NCBI RefSeq assembly: GCF_034808145.1
Contig: NZ_JAXHGM010000001.1
Location: 558,001-622,000 of the forward strand
Length of the DNA stretch: 64,000 nt
Source: Halorubellus sp034808145
Lineage (GTDB): Archaea; Halobacteriota; Halobacteria; Halobacteriales; Natrialbaceae
Direction of reading: 5' to 3'
A program made the position numbers and the translations under genes. Of the stretch, positions 57,340 through 64,000 are shown piece after piece. Position 1 is the stretch's first letter. Each line of letters opens with the position of its first letter. Below the pieces are notes generated by a model, which saw only the letters and a list, made by a program, of their open reading frames with translations, searched no databases and was not told where the DNA came from.

Positions 57340-58422
57340 ATGACCGACGAACGGGCGGACCCGACGATCCACGTCGTGGTCGTGTTCGCGGTGCTCTCGT
57401 CGTTCGCGCTGCTGACGACGACGGCGGTGGTCGCGGTCGGCGTGACGCCGGTCGCGGAGGCGGTGCCGGCGTCGCCGGACGGCGTCCCGGACCAGCTCGG
57501 GGACGCGGTCCCGGGCGTCGACGACCGGCCGCGGGAACGAGCGAACGCGACGGTGACGGGGACGGTGCGCGGACCGGACGGCGAGGCGCTGTCGAACGCG
57601 ACGGTCGCGCTCGCGCCCGCGCCGGAGCCGATGTTCGTGAAGGCGACGCCGGGAGAACTCGGGGACGTGCTCGACGGGGAAGCCAGCGACGACCTCTACG
57701 CGGTCCGGACGGACGCGAACGGGTCGTTCGCGCTTGAGGTCCCCGCGGGCGAGTACGACGCGATAGCGCTCCACGGGGAGAACGTGAGCGCGGTCGGTCG
57801 CGTGAACGCGACGGGGACCGCGTCGCTCTCGCTCGCCGTGACCGACGACCGTCCGATGACGTACCGGGCGAGCGGCGGTCGCGCCGCGCCCGGCGGGACG
57901 GCGACTGTGACGGTGGCGGCGTACAACAACGACGCGGCCGCGAAGAACGTCACGCTCTCGCTCGAGCGACTCCCGGACGGCTGGGTGGTCGAGTCCTACG
58001 GCGGGAACGCGGACGCGGTCGACGAGGCGGCGAACGCCTTCGCGTTCGAGCGCCTGGGGAGCGGCGAGTGGGCGAAAGCGACGGTGACGGTGCGCGTCCC
58101 CGAGGACGCGGTGCGCGGCGACCGGTACCGGTTCGAGGCGCTGGCGACCGCTCCGACCCCCGGCCCGAACGCCACCGCGGTCCTCCACTGGAGCGGGAAC
58201 GCGACCGTGTTCGTTCCCCCCGAGGAGACGACGCAGCCGACGACGAACCGCCCGGGCGACGACGGGGACGGGACCGGGACGACCGTCGAGCCGGAGACGA
58301 GCACCGACCCGGCGGCCGACGACGGCTCGAACGACCGCGACTCGCCGCTACCCGGGTTCGGCGTCGCCGTCGCCGCCGTCGCACTCGGCGTCGCCGCTCT
58401 GGGCCTCGCACGTCGGCGCTGA
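57340..58422 (+). CDS. PGF-CTERM surface protein
   Basis: 360 residues from ATG 57340. N-terminal signal helix (VVVFAVLSSFALLTTTAVVAVG), a carboxypeptidase-regulatory-like beta domain (ATVTGTVRGPDGEALSNATVAL ... GSFALEVPAGEYD), a second beta domain (GGTATVTVAAYNNDAAAKNVTLSLERLPDGW), a Thr/Asp linker and a PGF-CTERM end (SPLPGFGVAVAAVALGVAALGLARRR). Archaeosortase would replace the tail with a lipid. Many N-x-S/T sites suggest glycosylation. Ligand unknown. Confidence 0.85.
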   Translation: MTDERADPTIHVVVVFAVLSSFALLTTTAVVAVGVTPVAEAVPASPDGVPDQLGDAVPGVDDRPRERANATVTGTVRGPDGEALSNATVALAPAPEPMFVKATPGELGDVLDGEASDDLYAVRTDANGSFALEVPAGEYDAIALHGENVSAVGRVNATGTASLSLAVTDDRPMTYRASGGRAAPGGTATVTVAAYNNDAAAKNVTLSLERLPDGWVVESYGGNADAVDEAANAFAFERLGSGEWAKATVTVRVPEDAVRGDRYRFEALATAPTPGPNATAVLHWSGNATVFVPPEETTQPTTNRPGDDGDGTGTTVEPETSTDPAADDGSNDRDSPLPGFGVAVAAVALGVAALGLARRR

Positions 58423-58489
58423 GGACCGCTCGGGATTCGCCGGACGCGGGACCGACCCGTTTTTGTCTGCGCGCCGTCGACCCTCCGGC

Positions 58490-59293
58490 GTGCGACGTTT
58501 CGACGAATCGTACCTCGAGCACACCCGCAGCGGGATGTGGGCGGACACGACGAGCGCGCTCGCCGCGCTCGACCTCCCCGGTCGCGAGCGCGTGCTCGAC
58601 GTCGGGTGCGGGACCGGCGAGTTCTCAAGGGTGCTCGCCGCGGAGACGCCCGGCGAGGTCGTCGGCTGCGACGCCGACCCCGCGCTGCTCGCGGTCGCCC
58701 GCGAACACGCCCCGGTCGTCGCCGGTGACGCGACGCGACTCCCCGTTCGCGACGACGCGTTCGACCTCGTCGCGTGCCAGGCGCTCCTCGTGAACCTCCC
58801 CGACCCGAGCGCCGCCGTCCGCGAGTTCGCTCGCGCGTCCAGCGACCTCGTCGCGGTCGTCGAACCGGACAACGCCGCCGTCACCGTCGACTCCACCGTC
58901 GACCGCGAACCCGGGCTCGCCAGAGCCGCCAGGGCCGCGTACATCGCCGGTTCGTCCGTCGACCCCGCGCTCGGCGCGAACGCCGTGGACGTCCTCCACG
59001 AGACCGGGCTCGTCGACGTCACCACGCGCCGGTACGACCACACGCGCAGCATCGAGCCGCCGTACGACGACGCGGACCTCGAAGCGGTCGCGCGCAAAGC
59101 CAGCGGCGCCGGACTCGCGAGCGACGAGGCGAGCCTCCGACAGGTGCTCTCGGACGACGAGTACGACGACCTCCGCGAGAACTGGCGCGAGATTGGGCGC
59201 GAGGCGGCCGCACAGGCCGCCGACGGCGACTATCGCCGCGTCGAGACCGTCCCGTTCCACGTCACCGTCGGGCGCGTCCCCGACGAGGACTGA
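58490..59293 (+). CDS. Class I SAM-dependent methyltransferase
   Basis: 267 residues from GTG 58490 (RRFDESYLEHTRSGMWADT). Motif I is VLDVGCGTGEFSRVL, then EVVGCDADPALL and GDATRLPVRDDAFDLVACQALL. The GTG is supported by TTTTTG at 58460-58465, 25-30 nt upstream. It methylates an unknown acceptor; the end (ADGDYRRVETVPFHVTVGRV) is haloarchaeal. Confidence 0.87.
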   Translation: MRRFDESYLEHTRSGMWADTTSALAALDLPGRERVLDVGCGTGEFSRVLAAETPGEVVGCDADPALLAVAREHAPVVAGDATRLPVRDDAFDLVACQALLVNLPDPSAAVREFARASSDLVAVVEPDNAAVTVDSTVDREPGLARAARAAYIAGSSVDPALGANAVDVLHETGLVDVTTRRYDHTRSIEPPYDDADLEAVARKASGAGLASDEASLRQVLSDDEYDDLRENWREIGREAAAQAADGDYRRVETVPFHVTVGRVPDED

Positions 59294-59401
59294 CCGCACG
59301 GACGGTCGCCCGCGTGCGCTCCGGGGGTCGTCGCCGGACCGGCCGTCTTCGATTCGTCGCCGGACCGGACGTTTTTGGTTACGTACCGCAACCGACCGAG
59401 C

Positions 59402-60268
59402 ATGGCCGAGGACACCGACAGGGTCTCCGACGCGTTCGCCGCGCTCGGCGACGACACGCGCGTCGCCATCCTCGAGGCGCTCGTCGACGCGCGCCGCGAG
59501 ACCCCCGACGACCCCGGGCTCTCGTTCAGCGGACTCCGCGAGCGCGTCGGCGTCGAGGACTCCGGTCGGTTCAACTACCATCTCGGGAAGCTCCGCGGGC
59601 GGTTCACGACCGTCGAGGACGGCGAGTACTCGCTGACGGAAGCCGGGAACGAGGTCGTCGGCGGCATCCTCGCCGGGACGTACGACGACGCGCTCGACCT
59701 CGACCCGACGCCGCTCGACGAGGCGTGCCCGCTCTGCGGAGCGGCCGCCGTCGCGCACTTCGGCGACGGGCAACTCCGCGTCGAGTGCGAGGCCGACCAC
59801 CCGCTCCTCGTGACGGCACTCCCGCCGGCCGCCGCGAGCGACCGGTCGACCGCCGAGATCGTCGACTTCGCGGTCCGGAAGACGTACGCGCAACTGGACC
59901 TCGTGACCGCGGGCATCTGCTCGGAGTGCTACGGGCACGTCCAGAGCGAGATCCGGCCAGTCGAGGCGGACGACGACGCGATACCGTCGTTCGCGTACCA
60001 CACCGAGTGCACGCGCTGCGGGTACGTCACCGGGTCGGTCGCCGCCGTCGCCGCGCTCCGGGACGCCGCGTTCGTCGCGTTCTGTCACGAGCACGGCGTC
60101 ACCGTCGGCGACCGACTGCCGTGGACGCTCCCCGGTATCGTCGACGACGACACCACCGCGGTGAGCGAGGACCCGTCGCGCTACGAGACGTCGTTCGAAC
60201 TGGACGGCGACCGTCTCGTCGTGACGCTCGACGACCGCGGCGAGGTCGTCGACACCGCCCGAGAGTGA
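59402..60268 (+). CDS. ArsR-type HTH protein with zinc-binding C-terminal domain
   Basis: 288 residues from ATG 59402. HTH start DAFAALGDDTRVAILEALVDARRE and SGRFNYHLGKLRGRFTTVEDGEYSLTEAGNEVV is the haloarchaeal winged helix. The C-terminal half has Cys pairs (CPLCGAAAVAHF, GICSECYG, CTRCGYV), so zinc is likely. It resembles haloarchaeal regulators with a DUF7351-type domain, from memory. The TTTTTG element before it (59372-59377) gives a leaderless start. Confidence 0.8.
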   Translation: MAEDTDRVSDAFAALGDDTRVAILEALVDARRETPDDPGLSFSGLRERVGVEDSGRFNYHLGKLRGRFTTVEDGEYSLTEAGNEVVGGILAGTYDDALDLDPTPLDEACPLCGAAAVAHFGDGQLRVECEADHPLLVTALPPAAASDRSTAEIVDFAVRKTYAQLDLVTAGICSECYGHVQSEIRPVEADDDAIPSFAYHTECTRCGYVTGSVAAVAALRDAAFVAFCHEHGVTVGDRLPWTLPGIVDDDTTAVSEDPSRYETSFELDGDRLVVTLDDRGEVVDTARE

Positions 60269-60331
60269 AACCATTCAGACAGAAACGCGCTTCTGGAAAC
60301 CCTTAACTCCGGGACGTGAGACGGATTCCGC

Positions 60332-61411
60332 ATGGACCCACGTATCGAGCAGCACGCCGAAGTGATAGTCGAACACTCGACGGACGTCGAAGCGGACGAC
60401 AACGTCCGCATCGTCGCGCCGACTGTCGCGGAGGACCTCGTCGTCGCGCTCGCCGAGAAACTCGGGGAGAAGGGCGCGAACCCCGCGTACCACCTGCGGA
60501 GCCGGCGCGCGTCGCGAGCGTACATGCGCGCCGCGGACGAGGACTCGTTCTCGCTCGCCGAGCACCGCCTCGCGGAGATGGAGGAGACGGACGTGGTCGT
60601 CATCGTCCGCGGCGACGAGAACACGAAGGAGACGAGCGACGTCGACCCGGCGAAGGTCCAGGCCGCGTCGAAGGCCCACAAGCCCATCTCGGAGGCACGC
60701 ATGGAGACGCGGTGGGTCGGCACGCAGTACCCGGCACCCGGGAACGCGCAGGACGCCGAGATGAGCACGGCCGCGTACGCCGAGTTCGTGTACGAAGCCG
60801 TGAACAAGGACTGGGACGCCCAGCGCGAGCACCAGGCGCAGATGGTGGAGATACTCGACCCCGCGGACGAGGTCCGCATCGTCTCCGGAGACACCACTGA
60901 CATTCGGATGAGCGTCGACGGGATGGTGACCGCGAACGACTACGGCGAACTGAACCTCCCCGGCGGGGAGGTGTACACCGCGCCGCGTCCGGACAGCGTC
61001 GAGGGCGAGGTGCTGTTCGACATGCCCCTGATGGCGCAGGGCCGCGAGATCGAGGACGCCCGGCTCGTCTTCGAGGACGGCGAGGTCGTCGAGTACTCGG
61101 CGGCGAAGAACGAGGACGTCCTCGGTGCCGTCCTCGACACCGACGAGGGCGCACGCCGCCTCGGGGAGCTCGGCATCGGGATGAACCGCGACATCGACCG
61201 GTTCACGTACAACATGCTGTTCGACGAGAAGATGGGCGACACCATCCACCTCGCGACCGGGAAGGCCATCGAGCACACCGTCCCCGACGGCGAACCCCTG
61301 AACGAGTCCGCGACGCACATGGACATGATCGTGGACATGAGCGAGGACTCGTTCATCGAGGTCGACGGCGAGGTCGTGCAACGGAACGGCACCTTCCGGT
61401 TCGAGGAATAA
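60332..61411 (+). CDS. Aminopeptidase, M29 family
   Basis: 359 residues. The metal-binding region NLPGGEVYTAPRPDSVEGEVLFDMPL supplies the first Glu and the second comes from NEDVLGAVLDTDEGARRLGELGIGMN; NMLFDEKMGDTIHLATGKAI and the ending ATHMDMIVDMSEDSFIEVDG hold the His and Asp ligands. It releases N-terminal residues and would help recycle peptides from the proteasome. Followed by a strong hairpin. Confidence 0.92.
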   Translation: MDPRIEQHAEVIVEHSTDVEADDNVRIVAPTVAEDLVVALAEKLGEKGANPAYHLRSRRASRAYMRAADEDSFSLAEHRLAEMEETDVVVIVRGDENTKETSDVDPAKVQAASKAHKPISEARMETRWVGTQYPAPGNAQDAEMSTAAYAEFVYEAVNKDWDAQREHQAQMVEILDPADEVRIVSGDTTDIRMSVDGMVTANDYGELNLPGGEVYTAPRPDSVEGEVLFDMPLMAQGREIEDARLVFEDGEVVEYSAAKNEDVLGAVLDTDEGARRLGELGIGMNRDIDRFTYNMLFDEKMGDTIHLATGKAIEHTVPDGEPLNESATHMDMIVDMSEDSFIEVDGEVVQRNGTFRFEE

Positions 61412-61429
61412 CGCGGCGCTCGCGCCGCG
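61412..61429 (+). terminator. Hairpin after the M29 aminopeptidase
   Basis: CGCGGCG-CTCG-CGCCGCG directly follows the taa stop: a perfect 7-bp stem with a four-base loop. A second hairpin (ACGGC...GCCGT, 61440-61460) with a GAGCGAAGCGA loop comes 10 nt later. Together they probably end the transcript. Confidence 0.55.
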
Positions 61430-61653
61430 GAGATCACGAACGGCGAGCGAAGCGAGCCGTGAGTGGACGGGTTCGACGCCGACGAGCAGACGTCCACGCT
61501 CCCGACCGCGAGCGCGTCGCTGCGGGGCCGAACGCGTCCCCTCGCGGTTGCGGTGGTTCGTCATCCGAGCACGCCGTCACACGCGTCGACGCGTCGATGC
61601 CGTCGCCCGCCAGATACGGAACTGTTTCGTGCGAGCGCGAGTAGCGTCCGGGC

Positions 61654-61815
61654 ATGGATACGCTACTGCACCTCGGGTTCGGACATCCGAGCCTGTCCGT
61701 GATCGTCGCCGCGAGCGTCCTGGCGTTCGTCGCCGGTCTCGCCGTGCGGTTCCATCGAACGCGTCACGAGACCACGCCCGGAACGGACGCGACGAGCGTC
61801 GACGAGGAGACGTAA
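61654..61815 (+). CDS. Small single-TM membrane protein, 53 residues
   Basis: MDTLLHLGFGHPSLSVIVAA then SVLAFVAGLAVRFHRTRHET, an N-terminal helix of about 25 hydrophobic residues and a His/Arg-rich cytoplasmic end followed by an acidic stretch. The gene was not in a long frame; start and stop are clear. No function known. Confidence 0.6.
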   Translation: MDTLLHLGFGHPSLSVIVAASVLAFVAGLAVRFHRTRHETTPGTDATSVDEET

Positions 61816-61838
61816 TCGCTGCGAGAAGGCGAGTCGAG

Positions 61839-62489
61839 TCAGACCACGTCGCCGCGGACCGTCGCGCCCTCCTGTTCCTCGCGCCACGCGTGCAGGTCGC
61901 TCGCGGCCGCCTGTGCCTCCGGCTCGTCGAGCCCGAGCATCTCCAGCGACTGCGAGAGCGTCGGGAGCGCGAGCTCGCTCTCGCGGAGCTTCCGCATCGC
62001 CTCCTCGCTGCGTTGCCCTTCGGCGTACAGACAGACGCCGCGCGGGTCCAGGAGCTGCGTCCAGTCGCCGCGCGTCTTCGCGCCCTGGAGTCGCTGCGTG
62101 ACGTTGTCCTCGAAGCTCGCGTTACACACCTCGAGGTGGACGGGTTCGTCGTCCTCGAGGAGGTGCGCGGCGAGACACTGCTCGGGCGCGGCGTGCCCGT
62201 TCGCGTTCGCACGCACGAGGTCGGGGTGTTCGTCCGCCCACTCGGCTCGCACGGTCTGCCCGACGCCCTGCACGCCGAGCTCGCGCTCGAACTCGCCCGC
62301 GCGGTCGCTATCGCCACGCATCAGGATGTCCTTCGTGACGTACACGTCCAGGCGGTCGACCGGGTCGAGCCCGAGCGCCACGTCGCCGTACACCCACACC
62401 TCGCGGACCGGCACCGGCATCGTCTCCGACTCGACCGCATCGACGACGTCGGCGACGCGATTCAAGGCGTCGTCCCGTGAAAGACTCAT
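61839..62489 (-). CDS. Haloarchaeal conserved protein (DUF7095-like)
   Basis: 216 residues from ATG 62489 (MSLSRDDALNRVADVVDAVE). EVWVYGDVALGLDPVDRLDVYVTKDIL is the conserved N-terminal block; later CNASFEDNVTQRLQGAKTRGDWTQLLDPRGVCLYAEGQRSEEAMRKLRESELALPTLSQSLEMLGLDEPEAQ. I associate it from memory with DUF7095. GDVALGLDPVDRLDVYV resembles the start of nucleotidyltransferase-type folds (DLDLxV), but this is weak. Function unknown. Confidence 0.7.
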   Translation of the reverse strand: MSLSRDDALNRVADVVDAVESETMPVPVREVWVYGDVALGLDPVDRLDVYVTKDILMRGDSDRAGEFERELGVQGVGQTVRAEWADEHPDLVRANANGHAAPEQCLAAHLLEDDEPVHLEVCNASFEDNVTQRLQGAKTRGDWTQLLDPRGVCLYAEGQRSEEAMRKLRESELALPTLSQSLEMLGLDEPEAQAAASDLHAWREEQEGATVRGDVV

Positions 62490-62570
62490 ACCGATTCGTA
62501 ACGCGGCCAGCGTCAAAACCAGCCCGCTTCCCGGGTCGCACTCGCCCCACCGGTGCGTGGACGGTCGCCG

Positions 62571-63026
62571 TCAGCGCTTCGAGACGTGCACGACGTTCTC
62601 GACGGTCGCGTGCACCTCGCCGTCGGCGTCCACGACGTCCACCTCGTACGTGCGATTCACCGGTCCGTCCGCGTCCACCGCGCGCTGCACCGACGCGATC
62701 TCCTCGTCGGAGAGCTCGAAGCTCGCGTACAGGTCCGTCCGCCCCGGCTCCTTGAAGTCGATGGACGCCTCGGTGTCCCAGACCGCGTACTCGCTCTCGT
62801 CGAGGTTCTTGATGAGGAGCATCGCGTGCATCGGGTCGCACGCACCGTAGATGCTCCCCCCGAACGTCGTCCCCATGTAGTTCTTCGTCCGCCACGAGTA
62901 CGGTATCTCGACGCGGATCTCTTGCCAGTCCTCGCGGATGTACCGGACGCGACCCCCCGTTCCGCGGTAGACCGGGAACAGGTTGAACTTCAGTCGCGCC
63001 AACCGCGTGCGCCAGGACTCGCTCAT
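62571..63026 (-). CDS. DUF4442 hotdog-fold thioesterase-like protein
   Basis: 151 residues. FNLFPVYRGTGGRVRYIREDWQEIRVEIPYSWRTKNYMGTTFGGSIYGACDPMHAMLLI is the DUF4442 (YiiD_C-type hotdog) signature, with the conserved GTTFGGSIYxACDP loop. ASIDFKEPGRTDLYASFELSDEEI and YEVDVVDADGEVHATVENVVHVSKR finish the fold. It probably cleaves acyl-CoAs; the substrate is unknown. It ends 82 nt from the DUF7095-like start on the same strand. Confidence 0.85.
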   Translation of the reverse strand: MSESWRTRLARLKFNLFPVYRGTGGRVRYIREDWQEIRVEIPYSWRTKNYMGTTFGGSIYGACDPMHAMLLIKNLDESEYAVWDTEASIDFKEPGRTDLYASFELSDEEIASVQRAVDADGPVNRTYEVDVVDADGEVHATVENVVHVSKR

Positions 63027-63228
63027 GGCTGCACGCAGGACCGACCGTCACCTGAACGCTGTGGAACGGCGCGCGCGCCGCGACGGGTTCCTCGCGGCGT
63101 CGTCGCGGCCACGACCGCGAGCCCGCTCCGGAGCGAGAGCGCGCAGCGGTGGCCGTCCGCGAGGCGGCCGTGCACGTTGCCGTGGTGGCGCGAAAGGACT
63201 AATCCCGTGCCACACGAACGACAGGCAC

Positions 63229-64000
63229 GTGCGTTCCCGTCGTTCACTCGCGGTCCTCCTCGCGGCCCTCGCCCTCGCCGCGCTCGCGTTCGGCACAGCA
63301 GCGGCGTTCGGCGACCTCGACGGCGACGACGTCACCTCGCTCGACGAGTACCGCGCCGGCACCGACCCGCTCCGACCGGATACCGACGAGGACGGACTGG
63401 ACGACGGCGTTGAACGCGACGTGGGAACGAACGCCACCAGTGCGGACACGGACGGAGACAGCCTCGTCGACGGCCGCGAGACCGGCGTCGGCACCGACCC
63501 GCTCGCAGCGGACACCGACGGCGACGGACTGGACGACGCCCGCGAGGTGAACGCACTCGCGACCGACCCGACGGTCGCCGACACCGACGGCGATGGCCTC
63601 ACCGACGGCGAGGAGGTCGAGGCGCACGGCACCGACTCGCTCCGAGCCGATACGGACGACGACGGCCTCGCGGACGGCGCCGAAGTCACCGGGTACGAGT
63701 CCTCGCCGACGACGCCCGATACCGACGGCGACGGCGTCGCCGACGGTCGCGAAGCACGCGTCCTCGGCACCGACCCGACGACGGACGATACCGACGACGA
63801 CCGACTCCCGGACGCCGCCGAGGTCGACGTGTACGACACCGACCCGACGTCGTCGGACACCGACGGTGACGGCCTCGACGACGGCGTCGAAGCCGCCGAC
63901 AGCGGGCCGCTCGCCCGAGCAGACCCGCTCGCTCGCGACGTCTTCCTCGAACTCGACTACATGCGCGGCCATCGCCCGAACGCGACCGCGATATCGCTCG
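63229..64000 (+). CDS. Secreted protein with TSP3-type Ca2+ repeats (partial)
   Basis: The frame is open to the right edge; 257 residues are present. GTG 63229 starts RSRRSLAVLLAALALAALAFG, a signal with a basic n-region. From residue 35 eight DTDxDGLxDG(A)-type calcium loops follow at intervals of about 22-24 residues (DTDEDGLDDGVE ... DTDGDGLDDGVE), as in thrombospondin type-3 repeats. After them LARADPLARDVFLELDYMRGHRPN may begin a metalloprotease-like domain seen in other haloarchaeal proteins, but it is cut off. It needs calcium to fold if the analogy holds. Confidence 0.8.
   Translation, partial: MRSRRSLAVLLAALALAALAFGTAAAFGDLDGDDVTSLDEYRAGTDPLRPDTDEDGLDDGVERDVGTNATSADTDGDSLVDGRETGVGTDPLAADTDGDGLDDAREVNALATDPTVADTDGDGLTDGEEVEAHGTDSLRADTDDDGLADGAEVTGYESSPTTPDTDGDGVADGREARVLGTDPTTDDTDDDRLPDAAEVDVYDTDPTSSDTDGDGLDDGVEAADSGPLARADPLARDVFLELDYMRGHRPNATAISL

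Overview
The window is chromosomal DNA of a halophilic archaeon (class Halobacteria). Every reading frame is GC-rich and most proteins are very acidic. The gene set is archaeal and haloarchaeal: 20S proteasome alpha and beta, ribosomal L15e and L40e, a RIO2 kinase, a PitA (chlorite dismutase-like/ABM) fusion, bacterio-opsin-activator-type HTH, Tat-dependent lipoproteins and PGF-CTERM surface anchors. Many genes have a TATA-like element 25-30 nt before the start codon and no Shine-Dalgarno, which is typical of leaderless haloarchaeal mRNAs. I cannot assign a genus.

Region by region. 1-1.9 kb: end of a MATE exporter, tRNA-Arg(CCG) with a duplicated 3' end, and an unusual nuclease-like gene with C-terminal repeats (probable integration scar). 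1.9-7.7 kb: DMT transporter, a TIKI/TraB-like protein, a Bat-type HTH protein, a CHY zinc-finger protein, a lipoprotein, dUTPase. 8-14.7 kb: aconitase, a TetR regulator coupled to trans-3-hydroxyproline dehydratase, HPP membrane protein, RimI, two haloarchaeal DUF proteins, HisH. 14.9-20.3 kb: a secreted PKD/thermonuclease protein followed by phosphonate-type ABC genes phnD-phnC-phnE, which together look like a phosphorus-scavenging locus. 20.3-25 kb: uracil-DNA glycosylase, DUF99 protein, MBL hydrolase, L40e, an M50 protease with several PDZ-like segments, a PGF-CTERM remnant. 25-34 kb: divergent PadR/pitA, lipoproteins, a gene-free stretch with repeats and a G-quadruplex motif, aldo/keto reductase, two tandem paralogous Tat proteins, a hexapeptide acyltransferase, tRNA-Gly with partial copies, NAD synthetase.

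34-43 kb: a zinc-finger membrane protein, enoyl-CoA hydratase, tRNA-Thr, a surface protein with an HExxH...E metalloprotease pattern, L15e with a structured leader, DMT transporter, Nudix hydrolase, and psmA-psmB overlapping as one operon. 43-54.5 kb: MBL hydrolase, a 1081-residue PAS/GAF sensor kinase, a Cys/Met-metabolism PLP enzyme with a near-perfect operator, a metal ABC transporter (znuA-znuC-znuB) behind a DtxR-like palindrome, RIO2, and a PhnP-like MBL protein. 54.5-64 kb: lipoate ligase, endonuclease IV, a PGF-CTERM protein, methyltransferase, HTH protein, M29 aminopeptidase, small membrane and conserved haloarchaeal proteins, and the start of a secreted protein with calcium-binding (TSP3-type) repeats that runs off the right edge.

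I found no CRISPR array, complete insertion sequence, rRNA or clear phage genes. The strongest candidates for something new are the nuclease-plus-phosphonate-transporter locus, the two tRNA genes with duplicated 3' ends, the repeat-carrying nuclease-like protein at 537-1562, and several unassigned palindromic operators. All functional statements come from reading motifs by eye; no database search was run.
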